Part shown: piece by piece, positions 1 to 10,247 of the stretch | Position numbering within the stretch: position 1 is the stretch's first letter | How the letters are laid out: each line of letters begins with the position of its first letter | NCBI GenBank assembly: GCA_017306415.1 | Contig: JAFKIL010000001.1 | Coordinates: 992,001 to 1,056,000 of the forward strand | DNA from: Microbacterium sp. | Lineage (GTDB): Bacteria; Actinomycetota; Actinomycetes; Actinomycetales; Microbacteriaceae | Reading direction: 5' to 3' | DNA length: 64,000 bases | Notes under the pieces: generated by a model | What the model saw: only the letters and a program-made list of their open reading frames with translations | Database searches by the model: none | Told to the model about the DNA's origin: nothing | Translations under genes and position numbers: made by a program

Positions 1-1568
1 CGCGGGTACGCGCCGATCCGGCCATCGCGCAGCGCATCGGATGGCTCGCCCCGGTTCTGGTGACGCTCCTGGCCGGCATCCTGCGCTTCTGGAACCTCGG
101 CGACCCGCACGCGATCGTCTTCGACGAGACCTACTACGTCAAGGACGCGTGGAGCCAGTGGAACCTCGGCTATCCGGCGAACTGGCCGGACGGCGCCGAC
201 CCCAAGTTCCTCGCCGGTCAGAGCGACATCTTCCTGAAGACCGGGAGCTTCGTCGTCCACCCGCCGCTGGGCAAGTGGATCATCGGGGCGGGGATGTGGC
301 TGTTCGGCCCCGACTCCACCGCCGGCTGGCGCTTCTCCGTCGCGCTGTTCGGCACGGCGACCGTGCTCGTGCTGTACCTGGTGGCCAAGAGCCTGACCCG
401 CTCGACCGTCTTCGCCACCGTCGCGGCGTTCCTCATGGCCATCGACGGCCTCGCGATCGTCCTCAGCCGCGTCGCGCTCCTCGACGGCATCCTCACCTTC
501 TTCCTGCTGCTGGCGTTCTGGTTCGCGATCCTCGACCGCGAACGTCACGTCGGGCGACTCGAACGCACCCTCGCGGCGCGCGCGGAGGGCGCCGAGCCGC
601 CGGCGTGGGGCCCGTTCCTGTGGGGCCGGCCCTGGCTGCTCGCGGCGGGGGCGGCGGCGGGGGCGGCGACCGCCGTGAAGTGGTCGGGCCTCTACGTCAT
701 CGCCGCCATCGGCATCTACGCCGTGGTCTCGGATGCGCTCGCCCGCCGGCGCGGCGGCGTGCGGCTGTGGCCGGCCGACGCGCTCCGTCAGGCGGTTCCC
801 GCCTTCCTCGCGCTCGTCCCGATCGCGCTCGTCGTGTACCTGTTCTCGTGGACGGGCTGGTTCCTCACGAGCGGCGGGTACGACCGCCATGCCGCCGATC
901 TGGCCCCCGCGACGGGCTTCTGGTCCTGGGTGCCGCGCTCCGTGCAGAGCCTGTGGATCTACCACCAGGCCATGTACCAGTTCCACATCGGACTCACCAC
1001 GCCGCACAGCTACGCGAGCCCGGCGTGGCAGTGGCCGATGCTGGTGCGTCCCACCTCGATGTACTGGCACCAGGACAAGCTCGGCGAGGCGGGGTGCACG
1101 GCGGTGAACAGCTGCGTGCAGGCGATCTCGAGCATCCCGAACCCGCTGATCTGGTGGGCCGGCATCGCCGCCGCGATCTATCTCGTCTACGCCTTCGCCG
1201 TCCGGCGCGACTGGCGGTACGCGATTGTACTGACCGGCGTCGCGGCGACCTACCTGCCGTGGCTCATGTATCCCGAGCGCACGATCTTTCAGTTCTACAC
1301 GGTCGCGATGCTGCCCTTCACGATCCTGGCGCTGGCGTTCGCGCTGCGCGAGATCGCACGGGGCGGTCACCCGCGCACGCCGCCCGACCTCGACGAGGAG
1401 ACGGTCGCGGAGCTGGCCGTCCGCCGGCGGACGACAGGACAGCGCGTCGTGCTGGTCTTCCTCGTCGTGGTGACGCTGCTCTCCGCGTTCTGGTACCCGG
1501 TGTGGACCGCGTGGGACGTGCCCTACGACTACTGGCGCCTGCACAACTGGGTTCCGACCTGGGTCTAG
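1..1568 (+). CDS. Protein O-mannosyltransferase (PMT/GT39), 5' end cut by window
   Basis: The reading frame is already open at position 3, so the true start lies upstream. The family transfers mannose from polyprenyl-phosphate-mannose to Ser/Thr of secreted proteins at the actinobacterial membrane. Visible family marks are the acidic FDETYYVKDAW loop after the first helix, the VHPPLGKW motif, and a conserved lumenal block with YHQAMYQFHIGLTTPHSY followed by WPMLVRPTSMYW. About ten hydrophobic helices can be picked out, and the protein ends in a short WVPTWV tail. The nearest relatives are the Rv1002c-type actinobacterial PMTs. The downstream gene starts 51 bases later and has its own promoter-like hexamer, so the two need not be an operon. 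Confidence 0.9.
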   Translation, partial: RVRADPAIAQRIGWLAPVLVTLLAGILRFWNLGDPHAIVFDETYYVKDAWSQWNLGYPANWPDGADPKFLAGQSDIFLKTGSFVVHPPLGKWIIGAGMWLFGPDSTAGWRFSVALFGTATVLVLYLVAKSLTRSTVFATVAAFLMAIDGLAIVLSRVALLDGILTFFLLLAFWFAILDRERHVGRLERTLAARAEGAEPPAWGPFLWGRPWLLAAGAAAGAATAVKWSGLYVIAAIGIYAVVSDALARRRGGVRLWPADALRQAVPAFLALVPIALVVYLFSWTGWFLTSGGYDRHAADLAPATGFWSWVPRSVQSLWIYHQAMYQFHIGLTTPHSYASPAWQWPMLVRPTSMYWHQDKLGEAGCTAVNSCVQAISSIPNPLIWWAGIAAAIYLVYAFAVRRDWRYAIVLTGVAATYLPWLMYPERTIFQFYTVAMLPFTILALAFALREIARGGHPRTPPDLDEETVAELAVRRRTTGQRVVLVFLVVVTLLSAFWYPVWTAWDVPYDYWRLHNWVPTWV

Positions 1569-1619
1569 TGCGGCACGGGACGACCCCGGTGGCCTCCCGA
1601 AGCGGTAATCTCGATTCCC

Positions 1620-2114
1620 GTGACGATCAGGATTGAGAAGGTCGACCTGCCGGGCATCGGCGTGCGTCACGACCTGGTCACCGAGAACGGACGCCGTCTC
1701 GGTGTCGTCTCATACCGCGACGGCGACCGCGAGCTGACGATCTCCGACGCCGACGATCCGGATGCCTGCGCTTACGCCCTCCCCATCAACGAGGACGAGG
1801 CCGAGGCGCTCGCCGACCTCTTCGGCGCCTCGGTCGCCATCAGCCGCCTCACGAAGCTGACCGACGAGACTGACGGGCTGTACACCGAGAAGATCGAGCT
1901 GCCCGCGGACTCCCCGTTCGTCGGCCGCACGCTCGGCGACACCAAGACGCGCACGCGCACGCACGTCTCGGTGGTCGCGATCATCCGGGATCGCAAGGTG
2001 ATCCCGTCCCCCACGCCGTCGCAGACACTTCGGGAAGGGGATGTCATCGTCACCGTCGGAACCCGTGAGGGTCTCGACGCCGCGGCGCGGCTCATCGCCG
2101 ACGGACCGGACTGA
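1620..2114 (+). CDS. khtT: KhtT-like regulatory subunit of a cation/proton antiporter
   Basis: A 164-residue soluble protein. The N-terminal half is a KhtT-type domain; the C-terminal part (about residues 88-160, from EKIELPADSPFVGRTLGD to TVGTREGL) is a TrkA-C/RCK_C ligand-binding domain. In Bacillus, KhtT gates the K+/H+ antiporter KhtU and responds to nucleotides and pH; some homologues bind c-di-AMP. The antiporter gene follows 16 bases downstream, which supports the assignment. The start is a GTG with a TAATCT hexamer eight bases upstream (1606-1611) and no ribosome-binding site, so the mRNA may be leaderless. Confidence 0.85.
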   Translation: MTIRIEKVDLPGIGVRHDLVTENGRRLGVVSYRDGDRELTISDADDPDACAYALPINEDEAEALADLFGASVAISRLTKLTDETDGLYTEKIELPADSPFVGRTLGDTKTRTRTHVSVVAIIRDRKVIPSPTPSQTLREGDVIVTVGTREGLDAAARLIADGPD

Positions 2115-2130
2115 TCCCGGGCCGCCGCCG

Positions 2131-3315
2131 ATGCACGATACGACAGTCATCCTCATCGAGGTCGGCGCCCTGCTCCTGGGCATGAGCCTGCTCGGCCGGC
2201 TCGCCGCCCGCATCGGGCTGTCCCCCATCCCGCTGTACCTGATCGCGGGGCTGGCGTTCGGCACGGGCGGTGTCATCCCGCTCGACGCGAGCGCGAGCTT
2301 CTTCGAGATCGGGTCGCAGATCGGCGTGATCCTGCTGCTCGCGCTGCTGGGGCTCGAGTACTCCGCCGATCAGCTGCTGAGCGGGCTGCGCCGCTCGCGC
2401 ATCGCGGGGCTCCTCGACGGCCTGCTCAACGCGCTCCCCGGGGCCGCGTTCGGCCTCATCCTCGGATGGGGTCCGGTGGCGGCGGTCGCCGTCGCCGGCA
2501 TCTGCTGGGTGACCTCGTCGGGTGTCGCCGCCAAGCTGCTGCGCGACCTCGGCCGCATCGGCAACCGGGAGACGCCCGTCATCCTCTCGATCCTCGTCAT
2601 CGAGGACCTCGCGATGGCGTTCTACCTCCCGACACTGTCGGCGCTCGTGATCGGAGTGAGCATCGCGCAGGGCGCGATCCGGGTCGCGATCGCGGTGGGA
2701 GTCGTCGTGCTGATCCTCTTCGTGGCGCTGCGCTTCGGCCACATCGTGTCGCGGCTGTTCACGCCCGATCACGCCGAGCCGCTGCTCCTCGGCGTGCTCG
2801 GGCTGACGATGCTCGTCGCCGGGCTCGCCGAGGAGGTGAGCGTGTCGTCGGCGGTCGGCGCCTTCCTCGTCGGCATCGCCCTCTCCGGACGCGTCGCCCA
2901 TACCGCCCAGGAGGTCCTGACTCCGCTCCGGGACCTGTTCGCCGCGTTCTTCTTCGTGTTCTTCGGACTGGCCACCGACGCGAGCAAGCTTCCGAGTGTC
3001 CTGCTGCCCGGAGCGATCCTGGCTGTCGTCACGATGGCGACGAAGATCCTCACCGGGTACCTCGCCGCGAAGCGCGCGGGCATCGGCATCCCGGGTCGGT
3101 GGCGCGCCGGCATCGCCCTGACGCCCCGCGGCGAGTTCTCGATCGTCATCGCGGGCCTCGCCGCCGGCACGGCGCCTGCGCTGGCGCCCCTCGCCGCCGT
3201 GTACGTGTTCCTCACGATCATCGGCGGCACGGTGCTCGCCCGCGTGCCGGACGCCGGCTGGTTCAAACGCCTCACCAAGCCCAAGCCCCGCCGAGCCTCT
3301 GTCGCGACGGGATAG
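2131..3315 (+). CDS. khtU: KhtU-like K+(cation)/H+ antiporter membrane subunit (CPA2)
   Basis: A 394-residue membrane protein starting MHDTTVILIEVGALLLG with about 12 hydrophobic segments, typical of the CPA2 monovalent cation:proton antiporter family that exports K+ (or NH4+) in exchange for protons. Features seen are LIAGLAFGTGGVIPL, the LLALLGLEYS helix, and ILSILVIEDLAMAFY, which holds the conserved acidic pair of the transport core. The ATG at 2131 was chosen over an in-frame ATG at 2041, because that extension lies inside khtT and encodes a low-complexity Ser/Arg/Pro tract. The pair with khtT points to a gated antiporter for potassium or alkali stress. Confidence 0.88.
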   Translation: MHDTTVILIEVGALLLGMSLLGRLAARIGLSPIPLYLIAGLAFGTGGVIPLDASASFFEIGSQIGVILLLALLGLEYSADQLLSGLRRSRIAGLLDGLLNALPGAAFGLILGWGPVAAVAVAGICWVTSSGVAAKLLRDLGRIGNRETPVILSILVIEDLAMAFYLPTLSALVIGVSIAQGAIRVAIAVGVVVLILFVALRFGHIVSRLFTPDHAEPLLLGVLGLTMLVAGLAEEVSVSSAVGAFLVGIALSGRVAHTAQEVLTPLRDLFAAFFFVFFGLATDASKLPSVLLPGAILAVVTMATKILTGYLAAKRAGIGIPGRWRAGIALTPRGEFSIVIAGLAAGTAPALAPLAAVYVFLTIIGGTVLARVPDAGWFKRLTKPKPRRASVATG

Positions 3316-3318
3316 CCC

Positions 3319-3483
3319 GTGTACGCGTGGAGCATCGTGCAGGCCTCCTGCCATACGGCGACGCTCGACTGTCAGGACACCTCCGCGACAGACGTCGGCT
3401 GGCTCGCCGTGCCGGGGCTCGTGATGGTCGTGCTGGTCGTCGCGGCGGGGTTCGCCGTCCGCCGCCGACGCAGAGGACGCTAG
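3319..3483 (+). CDS. Possible small single-span membrane protein (54 aa)
   Basis: A GTG-start frame opens three bases after the khtU stop, in the same frame. It encodes 54 residues: a short N-terminal part with two cysteines (Cys11 and Cys18), one clear hydrophobic helix (about residues 29-46, [14 protein letters not shown]) and a basic tail of Arg residues that would face the cytoplasm. Its stop codon interlocks with the stop of the opposing gene through the palindrome CTAG (3480-3483). No family is recognised. Position and topology suggest a small partner of the antiporter, but it could be a chance frame. Confidence 0.45.
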   Translation: MYAWSIVQASCHTATLDCQDTSATDVGWLAVPGLVMVVLVVAAGFAVRRRRRGR

Positions 3484-5330
3484 CGGGCCGACTGCAGCTC
3501 GGCGGGCGCGGCGGCGGGCAGCCGACACGCGAAGTCGCGGCAGTCGTACGCGAGCGGGCCATCCGCGGCCTTGCCGTCGAAGAGGGTGAACCCCGCGTCG
3601 GCGAACGCGTCGGCCTGTGCCGCGGTGGCCACGGCGAACACGTCGGCGGTGAGGGTCGCGGCCGCAGCGGCGAGAGCGTCGGCGTCCGGCCCGGCGCCGA
3701 CCACCACGACCTGCCGGGGCGGCACGGCGAGCTGCGCCGCGATCCTCAGCATCGCCCCGTTCGCGAGGGGTTCGGCGAGGGCTGCGGCGGCATGGTCGCG
3801 CACGACGGATGCCGCCGCCTCGCGGTACCGCTCCCCCGCGCCGAGCAGCCACAGGGAGAGCGCGGCCGCGGCGAACGCGGCGGGTCCCGACGGATGGTCG
3901 CCGTCCGACGCGGCGGGGGCCGATGGGATCCCGCGCGCGGCCAGAACGGGGTCGCCGCCGCCCGGCGGGAGCGGAGCGCCATCGCCGGTGAGGCATCCGT
4001 CGACGAGCTCCCGCGCGCGGTCGGCGTACGCGACCTCGCCGGTCGCGGCGGCGAGCGCGGCGAGTCCCTCGGCGAGCAGACCGTAGTCCTCGAGAGTGGC
4101 TGCCGCGCGCGACACGACCTCGTCGAGGGATGCGCGTGCGAGGCGTCCGTCGCCGCGCACGTTGGCCTCAAGCACAGCGTCGGCGGCCCATCGCGCCGCC
4201 TCGATCCAGCGTGGCTCGCCGCGGCGACGCCCCGCTCGGGCGAGGGCGGCGATCGCCATTCCGTTCCAGCCGGTGACGACCTTGCCGTCGATGTCCGGCG
4301 GCTCCAGCGCTGCACGGGCGGCCGCATCCCTCGCGTAGTAACCGCCCTCGCTGCGCGCGCCGTCGATCCACGACTCGGAGTCCTGCGCCGCGGCGAAACC
4401 GCCGTTCTCGCGCTGCAGCACGTCGAGGAGGAAGTTCGCGATGCCGCGGGCGACCTCGGTCGCTCCCGCGTCCAGGGCGACCTCGATCAGCCCCGCGTTG
4501 TCGGTGAGCATGCGTTCGTAGTGCGGTACCGTCCAGTCGCGGCGGGTGGCGTAGCGGAAGAATCCGCCGTCGACACCGTCGCGCAGCGGAGAGGCCGCCA
4601 TGGCGGCGACGGCGCGGGCGGCCACGGCTGCGGCATCCGGAACCTCCTCGGCGAGCGCGGGTGCCTGGAGGAACCGGAGCGCGGGCACGGTCGGGAACTT
4701 CGGCGTCGTCACGGACGCACCGGGCGGGGCGAACCCACCGTACTCGGGGTCCTCGCGCTCGAGGGCACGACGGGCGGCATCCGCCAGTCGCGCGAGCGCG
4801 GGGCTCTCGCCGACGGACCCCGCCCGCACGGTCGCGGCGGCCAGCGCGTCGGCGACGGCATCCGCCGTCGAGAGGAGCTCGTCGCGGCGCTCGCGCCACG
4901 CCTCGCTCACGGCGGCCAGCACCTGCCGGAACGCCGGCACGCCCCCGCGCGGCTCGGGCGGGAAGTACGTGCCCGCGAAGAAGGCACGGCCCTCGGGCGT
5001 CGTGAACACCGTCAGCGGCCACCCGAGATGCGGGGTGAACGCGCTCGCGGCGGCGAGGTACGCGTCATCGACCTCGGGATGCTCCTCCCGGTCGACCTTG
5101 ATCGCGACGAAGCCGTCGTTCAGCTCGCGGGCGGTCTGCGGGTCGTCGAAGGACTCGCGCGCCATCACATGGCACCAGTGGCAGGTCGAGTAGCCGATCG
5201 ACACCATCACCGGCACGTCGCGGCGCTCCGCCTCGGCGAAGGCGGCGGAGGCCCACGGGAACCACGCCACCGGGTTCCCGGCGTGCGCTCGCAGATACGG
5301 ACTGGCCGCGTCGGCGAGGCGGGAGTCCAT
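3480..5330 (-). CDS. YyaL-type thioredoxin-fold protein (DUF255/SSP411 family)
   Basis: 616 residues. The N-terminal ~160 residues form a thioredoxin-like domain whose opening is typical of the family ([14 protein letters not shown]) and whose redox motif is Cys50-His-Trp-Cys53 in STCHWCHVM. The rest is a six-hairpin-like alpha/alpha barrel resembling N-acylglucosamine epimerase/cellobiose-epimerase folds (for example [35 protein letters not shown]). The exact substrate of these proteins (Bacillus YyaL, human SPATA20) is not established. The start lies four bases beyond the stop of the upstream aldo/keto reductase gene, so the two are probably co-transcribed. Confidence 0.9.
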   Translation of the reverse strand: MDSRLADAASPYLRAHAGNPVAWFPWASAAFAEAERRDVPVMVSIGYSTCHWCHVMARESFDDPQTARELNDGFVAIKVDREEHPEVDDAYLAAASAFTPHLGWPLTVFTTPEGRAFFAGTYFPPEPRGGVPAFRQVLAAVSEAWRERRDELLSTADAVADALAAATVRAGSVGESPALARLADAARRALEREDPEYGGFAPPGASVTTPKFPTVPALRFLQAPALAEEVPDAAAVAARAVAAMAASPLRDGVDGGFFRYATRRDWTVPHYERMLTDNAGLIEVALDAGATEVARGIANFLLDVLQRENGGFAAAQDSESWIDGARSEGGYYARDAAARAALEPPDIDGKVVTGWNGMAIAALARAGRRRGEPRWIEAARWAADAVLEANVRGDGRLARASLDEVVSRAAATLEDYGLLAEGLAALAAATGEVAYADRARELVDGCLTGDGAPLPPGGGDPVLAARGIPSAPAASDGDHPSGPAAFAAAALSLWLLGAGERYREAAASVVRDHAAAALAEPLANGAMLRIAAQLAVPPRQVVVVGAGPDADALAAAAATLTADVFAVATAAQADAFADAGFTLFDGKAADGPLAYDCRDFACRLPAAAPAELQSAR

Positions 5331-5334
5331 GGCG

Positions 5335-6180
<846 letters not shown>

Positions 6181-6226
6181 CTAGGAGGAGCGGCCGGCCG
6201 CGGCGCCGGGGTTGACAGCGGCGGGA

Positions 6227-6232
6227 TACGAT
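6227..6232 (+). promoter_or_regulatory. Candidate -10 hexamer of hrpA
   Basis: TACGAT ends eight bases before the hrpA GTG, consistent with a transcription start at or next to the start codon. A TTGACA at 6212-6217 is only nine bases away, too close to act as its -35 element. Confidence 0.4.
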
Positions 6233-6240
6233 CGAGGGCT

Positions 6241-9200
6241 GTGTCCACGCCGGAGCCCGTCATCTCGTACCCGCCGGAGCTGCCCGTCAGCGCCGCCCGG
6301 GACGAGATCGCGCGCGCCCTGAACGCGCACCAGGTCGTGATCGTGGCGGGTGCCACGGGCTCGGGCAAGACCACCCAACTGCCGAAGATCTGCCTCGAGC
6401 TCGGTCGCACGCGCATCGCGCACACCCAGCCGCGCCGGATCGCGGCCCGCACGATCGCCGAGCGCATCGCCGAGGAGCTCGCCGTCCCGCTCGGCACGAC
6501 CGTCGGCTACCGCGTGCGCTTCACCGACAAGGTCACGGACGACACCCGCATCGCGCTCATGACGGACGGCATCCTCCTCAACGAGATCCACCGCGACCGG
6601 CTGCTCCGCCGCTACGACACGATCATCGTCGACGAGGCGCACGAGCGGTCGCTCAACGTCGACTTCCTGATCGGCTACCTCCGCCGCATCCTCCCCCGCC
6701 GCCCGGACCTGAAGGTCATCGTGACCTCGGCGACGATCGACCCGGAGAGCTTCGCAGCGCACTTCGCGGACGCCGACGGCCGTCCCGCGCCCATCATCGA
6801 GGTGTCCGGACGGACCTATCCGGTGGACATCCGGTACCGCGCCCCGGTGGATGCCGCCGGCGACCGCGACGAGGGATCCCGCGACGACGGCGCCGACGAC
6901 GTCGAGGGCATCGTAGGCGCGCTGCGCGAGCTCGATCGCGAGGCGCCCGGCGACGTCCTGGTGTTCCTCCCGGGCGAGGCGGAGATCCGCGACGCGATGG
7001 ATGCCGTTCGCGGCATGTACGCGAAGGATGCGGCACCCACCGAGGTGCTCCCGCTCTACGGACGGCTCTCGGCCGCCGAACAGCACCGGGTCTTCGAACG
7101 CTCCACGGTGGCCGGCGTCCGGCGACGCGTGATCCTTGCGACGAACGTCGCGGAGACGAGCCTCACGGTCCCCGGCATCCGCTACGTCGTCGACACCGGC
7201 ACGGCCCGCATCTCGCGCTACAACAGCCGCAGCAAGATCCAGCGGCTGCCGATCGAGCCCATCTCTCAGGCGTCGGCGCAGCAGCGGTCGGGACGCGCCG
7301 GGCGCACGGCGCCGGGCATCGCGATCCGCCTCTACGCGGAGGACGACTTCGACCGTCGCGACGCCTTCACCGAACCGGAGATCCTGCGCACGAGTCTCGC
7401 CTCGGTGGTGCTGCAGATGCTGTCGCTCGGGTTCGGCGACGTCGCGGCGTTCCCGTTCCTCACCCCGCCCGACTCCCGGGGCGTGAAGGACGCCTTCGAT
7501 CTGCTCGTCGAGCTGGGCGCGGTGCGCCTCCCCCACCGTGACACCCGCGGCGGCCGGAGCGGCGACGGCCCGACCCTCACGGAGCTGGGTCGCGAGATCG
7601 CCCGGCTCCCGATCGATCCCCGCTTCGCACGCATGCTGCTCGAGGCGCGTCGGACGGGGGTCCTGCGCGAAGTGCTCGCGATCGTGGCGGGCATGTCGAT
7701 CCAGGACGTCCGCGAGCGGCCCGAGGAGCGCCGCGAGGAGGCCGACCGGCTGCACGCGCGATTCACCGACCCGTCGAGCGACTTCCTGAGTCTCCTCAAC
7801 CTCTGGAACCACCTGCAGGAGCAGCAGCGGGAGCTTGGATCCAGCGCGTTCCGCCGCACCTGTCGCGCGGAGCACCTGAACTACGTGCGCGTCAGGGAAT
7901 GGTTCGACGTGCACCGCCAGCTCGTGTCGCTCCTCGGCCGGGCGAAGGCGGAGCGCGGGAGCGGCGGCGAGGCGGCGGACCCGGATGCCGTGCACCGAGC
8001 CATCCTCTCGGGTCTCCTCTCCCACCTCGGCGTCCTGGACGAACGCGCCGGATCGCGCTCCGCCGGCCGCGGCACGGGCGGCCGCGGGGCGGAGTCCCGG
8101 CGCCCGGCGTCCGAATACCTGGGTGCGCGGGGGACGCGGTTCTCGATCTTCCCCGGCTCCGGCCTGCGCAAGAAGCGGCCGCAGGCGGTGATGGCGGCCG
8201 AGCTCGTGGAGACGTCCCGGCTGTTCGCCCGCACCGTCGCTGCGATCGACCCGGCGTGGGCGGAGCCGCTCGCCGGCGACCTCGCCAAGCGGCAGCTCAG
8301 CGACCCGCACTGGTCGAAGGATGCCGGGGCCGCCGTCGCGGCCGAGAAGGTGACGCTGTTCGGCGTCGAGATCGTCCCGCGGCGGCGCGTGCAGCTCGCC
8401 CGGTTCGACCGCCCGCTGGCGCGCGAGCTGTTCCTGCGTCACGCGCTCGTCGCGGGCGAGTGGGACCCCTCGTCGCTCGACAAGCGCCTCACCGCGTTCG
8501 ACCGCCGCAACCTGGAGCTGCGCCGGCGGCTGGAGAAGGTCGAGGAACGCGAGCGTCGGCGCGACATCCTCGCCGGCGACGAGGCCGTCTTCGCGTTCTA
8601 CGACGCGCGCGTGCCCCGCGACGTGTTCGACGTGCGCTCGTTCGAGACCTGGTGGCGGGACGCCTCCACGCGCACGCCGCGGCTCCTCGATCTGACGGAG
8701 GGCGACCTCGTCGACGATGCGTCCCGCGCCGACGAGCGCGACTTCCCGACCCGGTGGCGGCAGGGCGATCAGGTCCTGTCGCTCTCCTACCGCTTCGAAC
8801 CGGGCGCTCCGGACGACGGCGTCACGGTCGTCGTCCCGCTCATCCTGCTGCCGCAGCTGCGGCCGGACGGCTTCGACTGGCAGGTGCCCGGGATGCGCGA
8901 CGAGCTCATCGCGGCGCTCATCCGCTCGCTGCCGAAGGCGATCCGCCGCCATGTGGTGCCGGCGGCCGACTGGGCGGCGCGGCTCTCCGACGACCTCGAG
9001 GGGTTCGGGCCGGAGAGCTTCGAGGGACTCCCGGCCTCGAGCCTCGCTCAGGCGCTCGCCGCCCGCATCCAGCGCGTGGCCAACCAGCCGGTCCGTCCGG
9101 AGGACTTCGACGAGGACCGCGTCCCGGGCCACCTGCGCGTGTCCTTCCGCGCCGTCGACGAACGCGGGCGCACCGTGGGAACCGGCCGCGAGCTCGCGCC

Positions 9201-10218
9201 GCTCCAGCAACGGCTGGCCGACAGGGCGCGCTCCTCCGTGAGCCGCTCCCTCGGCGGGGCGGCGCCCGGCACGGCATCCGCTGCGGCATCCTCGCCGGAC
9301 CGCCGCGGACCGCGGCCGCCGCAGGCGGGTGCGGACGAGGGCACCGGCTTCGCCGCCCGTGCCGGCCTCACGACGTGGGACGTCGGCGACCTGCCGGACG
9401 TCGTCGACACGAAGGTCGCCGGAGGCGTCGTGCGCGGCTACCCCGCCCTCGTCGACGACGGCGACACGGTGTCGCTGCGGATCGAGTCGACGCCGGATGC
9501 CGCCGCCGCCCGCACGCGCGAGGGGGTGCGGCGGCTCGTGCTGCTGTCCTCCCCGAGCCCGGCCGCGTACGTCCTCGACCACCTCACCGCCGCCGAGAAG
9601 CTCGCCCTGGCCGCCTCCCCCTACCCGTCGGCGCGCGCCCTGGTGGAGGACTGCCGGGTCGCGGTGGCGGATGCCGTCATCGCCCGCGTGCGTCCCGACG
9701 GCGTCATCCGGACCGCGGTCGACTTCGCCGCCGTCCGCGAAGAGTTCGCCGGGCGGGTCGTCGACGAGCTCTTCGCGGCGGTCTCGCTGACCGCCCGCAT
9801 CCTGACCCTCGCGCGGGACGTCGAGCGCGCGGTCCGCGCGCACAACGCGCTCACACTCCTCGGCGCCCTGAACGACGTCAAGGCCCAGGTCGCAGCCCTG
9901 GTCTTCCCCGGCTTCGTCGCCCGCACCGGCATCGCGCGTCTCGTGCACCTGCCGCGATACCTGCAAGGCGCTGTGCTGCGGCTGCAGGGCCTCGCGGACA
10001 ACCCCGGACGCGACAGGCAGCGCATGAGCGAATTCGAGCGCGGCGCCGCGATCTACGCCGAGGCCGGCGGCGTCCTCCCGCCTCCGGCGGATGCGCCCGC
10101 GGCGCTCGTGCACGCGCGCTGGCTGCTCGAGGAGTACCGCATCAGTCTCTTCGCGCAGACGCTCGGCACGGCCGAGCCGGTGTCGCTGCAGCGCATCCAG
10201 CGCGCGGTGAAGGAATAG
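6241..10218 (+). CDS. hrpA: DEAH-box ATP-dependent RNA helicase HrpA
   Basis: 1,325 residues, close to the usual ~1,300 for HrpA. Domains in order: helicase core with Walker A GATGSGKT (residues 38-45), DEAH box (131-134), the SATIDP motif and the QQRSGRAGR motif VI; then HA2, OB-fold and the long DUF3418 C-terminal region that marks HrpA proper. It unwinds RNA in an NTP-dependent way; in other bacteria HrpA acts on mRNA processing and on stalled or collided ribosomes. The start was set at GTG 6241 because the MSTPEP-like N-terminus runs straight into the helicase core and a TACGAT hexamer sits just before it; the open frame upstream is antisense to the reductase gene. Confidence 0.95.
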   Translation: MSTPEPVISYPPELPVSAARDEIARALNAHQVVIVAGATGSGKTTQLPKICLELGRTRIAHTQPRRIAARTIAERIAEELAVPLGTTVGYRVRFTDKVTDDTRIALMTDGILLNEIHRDRLLRRYDTIIVDEAHERSLNVDFLIGYLRRILPRRPDLKVIVTSATIDPESFAAHFADADGRPAPIIEVSGRTYPVDIRYRAPVDAAGDRDEGSRDDGADDVEGIVGALRELDREAPGDVLVFLPGEAEIRDAMDAVRGMYAKDAAPTEVLPLYGRLSAAEQHRVFERSTVAGVRRRVILATNVAETSLTVPGIRYVVDTGTARISRYNSRSKIQRLPIEPISQASAQQRSGRAGRTAPGIAIRLYAEDDFDRRDAFTEPEILRTSLASVVLQMLSLGFGDVAAFPFLTPPDSRGVKDAFDLLVELGAVRLPHRDTRGGRSGDGPTLTELGREIARLPIDPRFARMLLEARRTGVLREVLAIVAGMSIQDVRERPEERREEADRLHARFTDPSSDFLSLLNLWNHLQEQQRELGSSAFRRTCRAEHLNYVRVREWFDVHRQLVSLLGRAKAERGSGGEAADPDAVHRAILSGLLSHLGVLDERAGSRSAGRGTGGRGAESRRPASEYLGARGTRFSIFPGSGLRKKRPQAVMAAELVETSRLFARTVAAIDPAWAEPLAGDLAKRQLSDPHWSKDAGAAVAAEKVTLFGVEIVPRRRVQLARFDRPLARELFLRHALVAGEWDPSSLDKRLTAFDRRNLELRRRLEKVEERERRRDILAGDEAVFAFYDARVPRDVFDVRSFETWWRDASTRTPRLLDLTEGDLVDDASRADERDFPTRWRQGDQVLSLSYRFEPGAPDDGVTVVVPLILLPQLRPDGFDWQVPGMRDELIAALIRSLPKAIRRHVVPAADWAARLSDDLEGFGPESFEGLPASSLAQALAARIQRVANQPVRPEDFDEDRVPGHLRVSFRAVDERGRTVGTGRELAPLQQRLADRARSSVSRSLGGAAPGTASAAASSPDRRGPRPPQAGADEGTGFAARAGLTTWDVGDLPDVVDTKVAGGVVRGYPALVDDGDTVSLRIESTPDAAAARTREGVRRLVLLSSPSPAAYVLDHLTAAEKLALAASPYPSARALVEDCRVAVADAVIARVRPDGVIRTAVDFAAVREEFAGRVVDELFAAVSLTARILTLARDVERAVRAHNALTLLGALNDVKAQVAALVFPGFVARTGIARLVHLPRYLQGAVLRLQGLADNPGRDRQRMSEFERGAAIYAEAGGVLPPPADAPAALVHARWLLEEYRISLFAQTLGTAEPVSLQRIQRAVKE

Positions 10219-10247
10219 CGGACCCGAGCAGAGAGGTTTCCCCCGGC

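Noticed and set aside
6212-6232. TTGACA as a -35 for hrpA
   Set aside because: Only nine bases separate it from TACGAT, so it cannot work with that hexamer; no -10 is found 16-18 bases after it.
6181-10113. A 1,310-codon open frame antisense to hrpA
   Set aside because: It is a high-GC shadow: Arg/Asp/Gly-rich with no domain, and hrpA on the other strand has clear motifs throughout.
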